Positions 1-5,066 of a stretch of DNA of 6,470 nucleotides are shown here, piece after piece (position 1 is the stretch's first letter; every line of letters begins with the position of its first letter). A program made the position numbers and the translations under genes. Source of the DNA: JBGQAS01 sp964498605 (GTDB taxonomy: Bacteria > Chloroflexota > Anaerolineae > Anaerolineales > Anaerolineaceae); assembly GCA_964498605.1 (NCBI GenBank), contig CAZCHK010000083.1, forward strand, positions 1 to 6,470. The letters are read 5' to 3'. Below the pieces are notes generated by a model. The model ran no database searches. It saw only the letters and a program-made list of their open reading frames with translations, and had not been told where the DNA came from.

Positions 1-212
1 TCGAGTTGAGCTTCCAAAAAGGTTTTCTGCTGCTCAAGAGCGCTCTTTTCATCAACTGGCGCATAAACAGGCGGAACCACTCCCCGGTTAAACCATCCAC
101 CTCTTCCAGTCCCCCATCCGCGCCCGCCTCTGGCCAACCCGCCTCCGCAGGGTCCCAGACCTCTGCCAATCGGCCCTGTGCCCAAAGGTCCTGTTCTGTC
201 AAATCCGGGCAT
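1..212 (-). CDS. DUF5320-like small Gly/Arg-rich protein, C-terminus cut by window edge
   Basis: The ATG is at 212-210, preceded by a strong AAAGGAG ribosome binding site 6 nt upstream; about 70 codons are visible before the window edge, so the protein is partial. It opens MPGFDRTGPLGTGPIGRG, the MPG-D-TGP-G-GP-GRG pattern typical of DUF5320-type proteins, with one Cys (C22, in GPCGGG) and a run of Gly, Arg and Trp. From about residue 56 it changes to a charged helical stretch (VDEKSALEQQKTFLEAQL) that looks like the start of the C-terminal coiled coil seen in this family. The function is unknown; family members are often found beside NifX-like and MinD-like metallocluster genes in anaerobes. 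It is third in the padR transcription unit, 33 nt after the preceding gene. Family assignment is by recognition of the N-terminal motif only. Confidence 0.75.
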   Translation of the reverse strand, partial: MPGFDRTGPLGTGPIGRGLGPCGGGLARGGRGWGTGRGGWFNRGVVPPVYAPVDEKSALEQQKTFLEAQL

Positions 213-218
213 ATTGAA

Positions 219-225
219 CTCCTTT
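219..225 (-). promoter_or_regulatory. Ribosome binding site for the leftmost DUF5320-like gene
   Basis: On the minus strand this reads AAAGGAG, 6 nt before the ATG at 212. It supports translation of this small open frame, which is too short and edge-truncated to be convincing on length alone. Confidence 0.75.
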
Positions 226-245
226 CCTTTCTTTTCAATTTTTAT

Positions 246-452
246 TTATCGCCGGTTAATGCGATTCTGCCGTCCTCTGCCAAATATCCAGCCTAGCGAC
301 AGATTCCACAATGTCCGTCCCAGCCCGGGCTGTCTGACTGTCCCGGTCTGGGTGTTTTGTGAGCCGCTGTTTTTTGTCGGCGCGCAATTCCCCCATCCTC
401 TACCAGTGCGGGATCCTTGTCCCGCTGGTCCCGTTCCATCTCTTCCAGGCAT
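246..452 (-). CDS. DUF5320-like small Gly/Arg-rich protein, 68 aa
   Basis: The ATG at 452-450 shares its A with the last base of the padR stop (TAATG), and an AAAGGAG site inside the padR 3' end lies 5 nt upstream, so translation is probably coupled to padR. The frame is open much further upstream (to 626), but that part is antisense-frame shadow of padR, and the motif begins at this ATG: MPGRDGTGPAGQGSRTGRGW, then G-N-C with the single Cys at residue 23. The middle is polar (Ser/Asn/Gln/Thr), and the C-terminus is basic (FGRGRQNRINRR). It has no coiled coil, unlike its downstream neighbour, so the two are different subtypes of the same family. There is no signal peptide. Function is unknown; the association with the PadR regulator and the divergent metallocluster operon is the only clue. 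Confidence 0.75.
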   Translation of the reverse strand: MPGRDGTGPAGQGSRTGRGWGNCAPTKNSGSQNTQTGTVRQPGLGRTLWNLSLGWIFGRGRQNRINRR

Positions 453-847
453 TACTGCTCCTTTCTGTATGCTGCTGGTCGCTCCAGCAGCTGTCGAATC
501 AGCTCCCGCGCGCTTTCGAGCTCCCTGCGCCAGTTCAACAACGCCGCATCGCCGTGCGCGGTCAGGCGATATGTCCTTCTGGGCGGACCCTGTGTTTGAC
601 TGCTGTCCCAATCTGATTCCACCCACCCCAGAACTTCCATCTCTCGCAGCGTGCGATAGATCACGCTGGGATGGATCGAGCCCATGTTGAGCGCTTCCAG
701 GTCAGCCAGCAATGTGTAGCCGTGCCTTGGTTGCTCTTTTAAAAAGATCAACAGGGCAGGCTCAAGCAGGGAAACCTTCAGCGGCGTGTGACGATCACCG
801 TTGCCTGCGATCCCCTGCACAGCCCAACCTCTACGATGTCTTGGCAT
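452..847 (-). CDS. PadR family transcriptional regulator
   Basis: This 131-residue protein has a PadR winged-helix domain at about residues 25-103. The signature parts are visible: LLEPALLIFLKEQPRHGYTL, then the recognition-helix region GSIHPSVIYRTLREMEVLGW (57-75), and a wing with GPPRRTYRLTAHG (87-99). A C-terminal helix (about 102-125) is rich in Leu, Glu and Arg and would serve dimerisation. PadR proteins are usually local repressors released by a ligand or stress. The ATG at 847 has AAGGAAG 6 nt upstream and a near-consensus promoter behind it. It is the first gene of the leftward unit and is divergent from the osmC-led operon, so it may control both directions (inference). The first 20 residues (MPRHRRGW...) are basic and Gly-rich, resembling the N-terminal tails of PadR proteins found beside DUF5320 genes. 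Its ligand cannot be told from the sequence. Confidence 0.92.
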   Translation of the reverse strand: MPRHRRGWAVQGIAGNGDRHTPLKVSLLEPALLIFLKEQPRHGYTLLADLEALNMGSIHPSVIYRTLREMEVLGWVESDWDSSQTQGPPRRTYRLTAHGDAALLNWRRELESARELIRQLLERPAAYRKEQ

Positions 848-853
848 ATTATT

Positions 854-860
854 CTTCCTT
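854..860 (-). promoter_or_regulatory. Ribosome binding site of padR-family gene
   Basis: On the minus strand this is AAGGAAG, 6 nt before the ATG at 847. It supports 847 as the start. Confidence 0.65.
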
Positions 861-876
861 CTTCATGATCTTGTAT

Positions 877-905
877 ATTGTATCCATCTATTCTATATTT
901 GTCAA
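877..905 (-). promoter_or_regulatory. Leftward sigma-70-type promoter for the padR unit
   Basis: Read on the minus strand, a perfect -35 box TTGACA (905-900) is followed after exactly 17 bases by TACAAT (882-877), one base off the consensus -10. Transcription would start near 870, giving a leader of about 22 nt that contains the padR ribosome binding site. This is the best promoter match in the window. Confidence 0.8.
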
Positions 906-911
906 TAGTAT

Positions 912-933
912 TATATGGAATATTCTTTATATA
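912..933. promoter_or_regulatory. Imperfect dyad around GAATATTC, possible operator
   Basis: The centre GAATATTC (918-925) is a perfect palindrome. It is flanked by TATAT on the left and TATATA on the right, with 1-2 unmatched bases between. It lies just upstream of the padR -35 box and between the two divergent promoters, where a PadR or XRE regulator could bind. AT-rich DNA yields such dyads by chance, so confidence is low. Confidence 0.25.
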
Positions 934-989
934 TTGTTATTTTATTTTAGTACAAATTACTATTATTTTGAGATTCTGCATTATAATAT

Positions 990-998
990 TGGTATAAT
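990..998 (+). promoter_or_regulatory. Extended -10 element of candidate rightward promoter
   Basis: TGG followed by TATAAT (993-998) is a perfect extended -10. A possible -35, TTGAGA at 968-973, lies 19 bases upstream, a little long, so the extended -10 would carry most of the strength. Transcription would start near 1005 with a leader of only about 13 nt that still includes the ribosome binding site at 1008-1013. A second TATAAT at 982-987 has no good -35. Confidence 0.5.
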
Positions 999-1007
999 TC
1001 TAGCAAA

Positions 1008-1013
1008 AAGGAG
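1008..1013 (+). promoter_or_regulatory. Ribosome binding site of osmC-family gene
   Basis: AAGGAG sits 4 nt before the ATG at 1018. It fixes the OsmC start there rather than at the far-upstream open frame. Confidence 0.75.
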
Positions 1014-1017
1014 CGTT

Positions 1018-1452
1018 ATGCCGGTCAAACTAGTCAGTGTCGATGCGACGCAGTCGCAGAGCTTCAAAATCGAAACAAAATGCAGAAATCATGTCGCCAT
1101 CGTGGACCAGCCAGTCGAAGGCGGCGGCACGGACGCCGGTCCCACCCCGCTGGAATACATCTTCATCTCCCTGGCTGGCTGCATCGCCAGCGTCGGGCAC
1201 ATCATCGCCAAACAGCGCCGTCTGCCTGTGCGCCAGATCCATGTGCATGTCGAGGGTGAAATCGATACCGATGTGCTCATGGGAAAACACACCGATGTAC
1301 GCGCGGGTTTCACAGCCGTCAGAGTGACAACCAAATTCGATGCCGACCTGACTCAGGCTGAAAAAGAGCAGCTGCTGCATGACATCGACGCCCGCTGCCC
1401 GATTTCGGATAATCTGCTCAACCAGACACCCGTTGAGTTTTTTGTTGAGTAA
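1018..1452 (+). CDS. OsmC family protein
   Basis: This 144-residue protein has the usual length of OsmC/YhfA-type proteins. Visible signatures are GPTPLEYIFISLAGC (41-55) and RCPISDNL (126-133), which place the two family cysteines at C55 and C127. In OsmC/Ohr proteins these form a thiol pair that reduces organic hydroperoxides. The spacing and the PTPLE..L..LAGC form fit the broader OsmC group rather than classical Ohr. Typical members are cytoplasmic homodimers. The start at 1018 is supported by AAGGAG 4 nt upstream. It is first in the rightward operon, 9 nt before the XRE-cupin gene. A role in protecting the Fe-S proteins encoded downstream, or in sulfur or persulfide chemistry, is an inference. 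An extra Cys at 22 is of unknown meaning. The exact substrate cannot be told from the sequence. Confidence 0.92.
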   Translation: MPVKLVSVDATQSQSFKIETKCRNHVAIVDQPVEGGGTDAGPTPLEYIFISLAGCIASVGHIIAKQRRLPVRQIHVHVEGEIDTDVLMGKHTDVRAGFTAVRVTTKFDADLTQAEKEQLLHDIDARCPISDNLLNQTPVEFFVE

Positions 1453-1461
1453 GCGCTGCTG

Positions 1462-2499
1462 ATGCCAGCAAAAAGGCTCGCACCCGACCTGCCAGCAGAG
1501 ATGCTGGTCGGTCAGCGTTTGCGTGAGCTGCGAACCAGCCGGGGCTTCTCGCTGCGCTCCCTGGCTGAGCGCAGCGGTTTGAATTTCAACACCCTCAGCC
1601 TGGTCGAAAAGGGCCGATCCTCCCCCTCAGTCAGCACGCTTCAGCAGCTGGCGCAGGCTCTCGACGTGCCGATCACCGCTTTTTTCGAATCAAAGCCTGT
1701 CGAGCAGAAAGTCGTTTTCACTTCATCAAGAAAAGAGAGCACCAGCGCTGACTTTAACAGCACGCAAATACAAAACCTCGGTAAGGATCTTGCCGGGCAT
1801 GTCGTGCAGCCTTTCATCTTCGAGGTAAAACCAGGCGTCGACAGCGGCGATCACTCGATCGTCCACACGGGTCACGAGTTCGTATACTGCCTGAGCGGAA
1901 CGGCGTGTTACGAAATCGATGAAAAAGAGTATCCCCTCCACCCGGGGGATTCCATCGTTTTCGAGGCTCATCTCCCGCACCGCTGGAAGAACTGCGGCAA
2001 GGAGATGGCAAGAATACTGCTGGTGCTTGTTCCGCTCGATCAGCGCGAAGGAACGGGCGGCCAGCATTTCACAACAGAATACTTAACAAAGGAGTTAAAT
2101 ATGAAAATCGCGATTATCACAGAAGATGGAAAAACCATCAGTCAGCATTTCGGCCGCGCGCCGTATTACCTGGTCCTGACGATCGAAGAGGGCAAGGTTA
2201 CAGGGAGTGAGATGCGGGACAAGATGGGGCACAGCCATTTCAAGGAACAGCACGCTGAAGAAGGCGCACAGTCAGGAGGACACGGCAGGGATGCCGCGTC
2301 ACACAATAAACATGTCAGCATGGCTCAGACCATCGCGGACTGCGAAGCGCTGCTGTGCGGCGGCATGGGCATGGGAGCTTATGAAAGCATGCGCCAGCTG
2401 AACATCAAACCCATCGTGACCAATCAGGTTGACATCGAAGCCGCAGTGAAGGACTTCATTGACGGCAAACTGATCGATCACACTGAGCTGTTGCATTAA
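1462..2499 (+). CDS. XRE-cupin transcriptional regulator fused to a NifX/orange-protein-like domain
   Basis: The 345-residue frame has three modules. Residues 16-76 are an XRE/Cro-type HTH (VGQRLRELRTSRGFSLRSLA; recognition region NFNTLSLVEKGRSSPS). Residues about 115-192 are a cupin_2 sensor, with H135, H138 and E139 in motif 1 and PGD (161-163), H170 and H173 in motif 2. Residues 214-345 are a NifX-type domain (dinitrogenase iron-molybdenum cofactor family): MKIAIITEDGKTISQHFGRAP at its start, a His-rich loop at 257-284, ADCEALLCGGMGMGAYES, and KPIVTNQVDIEAAV. XRE-cupin proteins normally end soon after the cupin, and this NifX type is normally a separate protein of about 130 residues. Here there is no stop between them, yet AAAGGAG at 2088 and ATG at 2101 remain. 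It could be a cluster-sensing regulator, a dual-product gene, or two genes joined by an indel. The start at 1462 lacks a clear ribosome binding site; ATG 1501 (M14) is an alternative. A gap of 9 nt separates it from osmC. Confidence 0.85.
   Translation: MPAKRLAPDLPAEMLVGQRLRELRTSRGFSLRSLAERSGLNFNTLSLVEKGRSSPSVSTLQQLAQALDVPITAFFESKPVEQKVVFTSSRKESTSADFNSTQIQNLGKDLAGHVVQPFIFEVKPGVDSGDHSIVHTGHEFVYCLSGTACYEIDEKEYPLHPGDSIVFEAHLPHRWKNCGKEMARILLVLVPLDQREGTGGQHFTTEYLTKELNMKIAIITEDGKTISQHFGRAPYYLVLTIEEGKVTGSEMRDKMGHSHFKEQHAEEGAQSGGHGRDAASHNKHVSMAQTIADCEALLCGGMGMGAYESMRQLNIKPIVTNQVDIEAAVKDFIDGKLIDHTELLH
2088..2103 (+). promoter_or_regulatory. Internal ribosome binding site and ATG for a stand-alone NifX-like protein
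   Basis: AAAGGAG (2088-2094), 6 nt, then ATG (2101), in frame with the upstream XRE-cupin. It is the best ribosome binding site in this part of the window, better than that of the full-length frame. Initiation here would give a 132-residue NifX-like protein (2101-2499) that matches a complete family member, starting with the conserved beta strand MKIAIIT. Confidence 0.7.
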
Positions 2500-2515
2500 A
2501 CAGAATGGAGCTACT

Positions 2516-2851
2516 TTGAACATCCTCCTATCAGCAGCAGAAAACCGCCTGGACGGGCCGGTAGATCCGCGCTTCGGCCGGGCGCAGTATTTTATCAAGA
2601 TCAACACCGATTCCAATGAGTGGGAAGCGTTACCGAACCCCGGGATTAACCTCTCCGGAGGCGCCGGCGTGGCTGCCGCTCAATTTGCCATTGACCAGAA
2701 GGTTGACGCTGTCGTCAGCGGTGATTTTGGACCCAACGCGGCAGGAGCATTCAAGGCCGCCGGTATGCCCTTATACCTCTACAACAAGACAGAGCCAAGT
2801 GTCGCAGAGGCAGTCAGCGCATTCAAGCTTGGCAAACTGGGAAAGTTTTAA
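2516..2851 (+). CDS. NifX/NifB-type dinitrogenase iron-molybdenum cofactor domain protein
   Basis: This 111-residue protein is one NifX-type domain with an RNase H-like fold by family knowledge. Recognisable parts are the first strand MNILLSAAENRLDGPVDPRF, then GRAQYFIKI, SGGAGVAAAQFAIDQKVDAVVSGDFGPNA in the middle, and a C-terminal EAVSAFKLGKLGKF. Related proteins bind FeMo-cofactor precursors or, in orange protein, a Mo-Cu-sulfide cluster. It contains no cysteine, so any cluster would be held by other residues or non-covalently. The start is TTG at 2516, with GGAG 5 nt upstream; the nearby ATG at 2505 is out of frame. It is 16 nt after the fusion gene and 23 nt before the first ATPase. It differs clearly from the fused NifX domain, having no His-rich loop, so the two are probably not interchangeable copies. 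Confidence 0.9.
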   Translation: MNILLSAAENRLDGPVDPRFGRAQYFIKINTDSNEWEALPNPGINLSGGAGVAAAQFAIDQKVDAVVSGDFGPNAAGAFKAAGMPLYLYNKTEPSVAEAVSAFKLGKLGKF

Positions 2852-2863
2852 TTCCTCGTGAGC

Positions 2864-2869
2864 AAAGGA
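2864..2869 (+). promoter_or_regulatory. Ribosome binding site of first MinD/ferredoxin ATPase
   Basis: AAAGGA lies 5 nt before the ATG at 2875. It supports that start. Confidence 0.6.
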
Positions 2870-2874
2870 TAACC

Positions 2875-3768
2875 ATGCGCATTGCCGTCGCGAGCGGAAA
2901 AGGCGGTACGGGAAAGACCACCATTGCAACAAGCCTGGCAGCCAGCCTGGAATATGCCGGCCGTGATGTTCATTATGTGGATTGCGATGTTGAAGCCCCC
3001 AATGGACATCTCTTCCTGAAACCTCTGTTCCAGACGCACAAACCAGCCCTGGTCTACATCCCGCAAATCAATCCCGAGAAGTGCACGTCCTGCGGCAAAT
3101 GCGTCCAGGTGTGTGAATTTCACGCGCTTGCCCAGGTCGGGAAGAACATTCTCGTTTTTTCGCAGCTGTGTCACGGCTGCGGCAGCTGCGCATGGAATTG
3201 TCCCGAGAGAGCCATCACTGAAGTCCCGAACCTCATCGGCGTGCTGGAAGCTGGTACCGCCTCGCATGGGCTGCGGTTTTCCAGGGGCGTGCTGACGATC
3301 AGTGAACCGATGCCCACGCCGATCATCCGCCAGTTGAAGCGCCTTCTTCCAGAGAACGGGCGTGATATCGTGATCCTGGACTCCCCTCCCGGCGCTTCGT
3401 GTTCGGTTGTGGAGAGCGTGCGCGGCAGTGATTACATTCTCCTGGTGACCGAACCGACGCCGTTTGGCCTGCACGATCTGCAGCAAATGGTGGGGATCAC
3501 CCGGGACATGCACATACCTGCCGGGGTCATCATCAACCGCGATCAGGGCGCTTCCTCATCCCTGGTCGAATACTGCGATAAAAATGATCTCGAGATCCTG
3601 ATGAGAATCCCGTTTTCAAGACGCTTCGCGGAAGGGATTTCCCGGGGAGAACTGCTGATCGATATTGACCACGACCTGGAGCAGGAATTCGTGTCGCTGT
3701 TTTTGAAACTTGAACGCCTGGCAAAACCTGCCCCCACCCCGAAAAGAATTCATGGAGACAACCCGTGA
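2875..3768 (+). CDS. MinD-superfamily P-loop ATPase with inserted 2x[4Fe-4S] ferredoxin domain (first of two)
   Basis: The 297-residue protein begins with a deviant Walker A loop, SGKGGTGKTT (7-16, signature Lys at 9 and P-loop Lys at 14). It continues with DCDVEAPN (37-43), the switch-I-like segment of MinD/Mrp ATPases, and Walker B ILDSPPG (167-173). A bacterial ferredoxin-type insert lies at about 65-115 with two CxxCxxCxxxC sites: C70, C73, C76, C80 and C99, C102, C105, C109, with the final Cys of each followed by E or P as usual. Such proteins are cytoplasmic, dimerise on ATP, and are thought to load or move Fe-S or other metal clusters; homologues are encoded beside the orange protein of Desulfovibrio. 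It lies between the NifX gene and its own paralogue. The C-terminal tail (KPAPTPKRIHGDNP) is polar and looks unstructured. Confidence 0.93.
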   Translation: MRIAVASGKGGTGKTTIATSLAASLEYAGRDVHYVDCDVEAPNGHLFLKPLFQTHKPALVYIPQINPEKCTSCGKCVQVCEFHALAQVGKNILVFSQLCHGCGSCAWNCPERAITEVPNLIGVLEAGTASHGLRFSRGVLTISEPMPTPIIRQLKRLLPENGRDIVILDSPPGASCSVVESVRGSDYILLVTEPTPFGLHDLQQMVGITRDMHIPAGVIINRDQGASSSLVEYCDKNDLEILMRIPFSRRFAEGISRGELLIDIDHDLEQEFVSLFLKLERLAKPAPTPKRIHGDNP

Positions 3769-3829
3769 GGATCGACCAAAGGTTTCCGTGCGAATTGACG
3801 CATACGACATATGCAAAGATGGGTCCACT

Positions 3830-4744
3830 ATGAAACAGCTTGTCATCCTCAGTGGTAAGGGTGGTACCGGGAAAACCAGCCTCAGCGCCTCTTTTGCGCA
3901 TTTGAGCGCTCAGGCTGAAAAGTCGCCCAAACCAGTCCTGGTTGACGCGGATGTTGACGCAGCAAACTTAAGCCTTGTGCTATCGCCATCCCTGGATGAG
4001 ACGCACGAATTCCGGGGAGGAAAGCTGGCCTTGATCGATAAGAGCAAGTGCACAGGCTGTGGAAACTGTGTTTCTGTTTGCCGCTACGATGCCATCCTCC
4101 CCGATCGGGAAGATCGATCGCTGTACTGGGTAGACCCGATCGCCTGTGATGGCTGTGCCGCGTGCGTCTACGCCTGCCCGGAAAACGCGATCAGCATGAT
4201 CCAGCAGCAGGAAGGCGAATGGTCCCGCTCCTCTACGCCCTACGGGACGCTCTTCCATGCGGAGCTGTTTCCCGGCAGAGAAAATTCAGGAAAACTGGTC
4301 ACCCTGATCAAGCAGCAGGCTCGGCTGTGGGGAGAAGAGAACAAAGCCGGCATGGTGATCATTGACGGTCCGCCTGGAATCGGCTGCCCGGTCATATCCG
4401 CCTGCGCTGGGGCCGATCTGGGGCTGGTCGTGGCGGAGCCGGGAGTTGCAGGGGTGCACGACATGAAGCGCATCGTAGAAGTGCTCAGGCACTTCAAGGT
4501 CCCCGTCATGATCTGTATCAACAAGGCAGATCTCTACTTTCAAGGTGCCGAACAGATCCGCATGTACGCGTCGGACAATTCCTGCCCAATCCTCGGTGAG
4601 ATACCGTTCGACGATCATATGTCCCAGGCCATTTTGAAGGGGCTGCCGGTGACCAGGTCGTTTCCGGAGTCACCAGCCTCCCTGGCTGTTCAATCCATTT
4701 GGGACACGCTTCTCAACCAGATGGATCGAAAGGGAGGAAAATGA
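3830..4744 (+). CDS. MinD-superfamily P-loop ATPase with inserted 2x[4Fe-4S] ferredoxin domain (second of two)
   Basis: This 304-residue paralogue of the preceding gene starts MKQLVILSGKGGTGKTS, with the deviant Walker A at residues 8-17. DADVDAANL follows (39-47) and Walker B IIDGPPG is at 177-183. The ferredoxin insert carries C74, C77, C80, C84 and C106, C109, C112, C116. The two ATPases probably form a heterodimer or act in sequence, as tandem pairs like this recur next to NifX/orange-protein genes (family knowledge plus inference). The frame stays open upstream to a TTG at 3710, and ATG 3752 would overlap the previous gene by 17 nt. I chose ATG 3830 because family members begin just before the first strand, although its ribosome binding site is weak (GATGGG). 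The 3' end overlaps the next gene by ATGA. Confidence 0.92.
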   Translation: MKQLVILSGKGGTGKTSLSASFAHLSAQAEKSPKPVLVDADVDAANLSLVLSPSLDETHEFRGGKLALIDKSKCTGCGNCVSVCRYDAILPDREDRSLYWVDPIACDGCAACVYACPENAISMIQQQEGEWSRSSTPYGTLFHAELFPGRENSGKLVTLIKQQARLWGEENKAGMVIIDGPPGIGCPVISACAGADLGLVVAEPGVAGVHDMKRIVEVLRHFKVPVMICINKADLYFQGAEQIRMYASDNSCPILGEIPFDDHMSQAILKGLPVTRSFPESPASLAVQSIWDTLLNQMDRKGGK

Positions 4745-5043
4745 CGGATCAGAAGCTGCGCGACGCGATCATAGACAAACTGAGGAGCGTGATCGATCCT
4801 GAAACAGGCGTGGATGTCATCCGCATGCAGCTGGTCAGGGAGATCAGCATTGATGACAAGAAGAAGGTCCGCTATATCTTTCGCCCCTCCTCGCCGCTGT
4901 GTCCCATCGCTGTTCCCCTGGCCCTGGGAATCATTGAGGCAATTTCACAGGTACCCGGTGTGTCCGCTCAGGATATCACGGTCGTGGATTATATCCAGGC
5001 GGATCAATTGAACGCCACGTTGAAATCGATCCTGGAAGAATGA
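4741..5043 (+). CDS. DUF59/MIP18-family metal-sulfur cluster assembly protein
   Basis: The 100-residue protein carries the family signature IDPETGVDVI (18-27) and the second motif SSPLCPIAVPLALGI (50-64), which includes the conserved Cys54. DUF59 proteins (SufT, the N-terminal domain of bacterial Mrp/ApbC, eukaryotic MIP18/CIA2) assist maturation of Fe-S proteins, often together with an Mrp-type ATPase. In many Mrp proteins DUF59 is fused to the ATPase; here it is a separate gene directly after two such ATPases, which supports a functional link. The start at 4741 forms an ATGA overlap with the stop of the second ATPase and has AGGGAGG a few bases upstream. RYIFRPSSPLCPIAVPL differs from the common form (L-R-G-CP-T) by the hydrophobic, Pro-rich run, so it is a divergent member. 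Confidence 0.9.
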   Translation: MTDQKLRDAIIDKLRSVIDPETGVDVIRMQLVREISIDDKKKVRYIFRPSSPLCPIAVPLALGIIEAISQVPGVSAQDITVVDYIQADQLNATLKSILEE

Positions 5044-5056
5044 CTGGCCAATCAAA

Positions 5057-5061
5057 AGGAG
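5057..5061 (+). promoter_or_regulatory. Ribosome binding site deciding the CGGC-gene start
   Basis: AGGAG, inside AAAAGGAGAG, lies 5 nt before ATG 5067. It favours 5067 over the in-frame ATG at 5040, which overlaps the DUF59 stop codon and would add nine residues. Confidence 0.65.
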
Positions 5062-5066
5062 AGTGT

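Larger units (their letters stand above)
848..1017. promoter_or_regulatory. AT-rich divergent intergenic control region
   Basis: These 170 bases separate the leftward padR unit from the rightward operon and are much richer in A and T than the flanking genes. They contain the padR promoter, a candidate rightward promoter, the 8-bp palindrome GAATATTC (918-925) within a larger imperfect dyad, and the near-direct repeat TTGTATATTGTAT (871-883). I see no convincing small ORF. A frame is open rightward through the region from 712, but it has no ribosome binding site, lies antisense to padR and reads AT-rich noncoding sequence before the OsmC domain. Confidence 0.8.

Noticed and set aside
453..626. 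Upstream extension of the 68-residue DUF5320-like frame to a start at 626
   Set aside because: This part lies in another frame of padR, which is clearly coding; the family motif begins at ATG 452 with its own ribosome binding site.
178..690. Long rightward open frame of 170 codons
   Set aside because: It is antisense to padR and the 68-residue DUF5320-like gene, both supported by family motifs and ribosome binding sites, and its product shows no recognisable domain.
712..1017. N-terminal extension of the OsmC frame, including a hydrophobic Tyr/Ile/Phe-rich stretch resembling a membrane segment
   Set aside because: The hydrophobic look comes from translating AT-rich intergenic DNA; the part before 848 is antisense to padR, and the OsmC domain starts at 1018 after a good ribosome binding site.
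2848..3513. Leftward open frame of 221 codons
   Set aside because: It is the complement of the first MinD/ferredoxin ATPase, whose Walker and Cys motifs are intact; the product has no recognisable domain.
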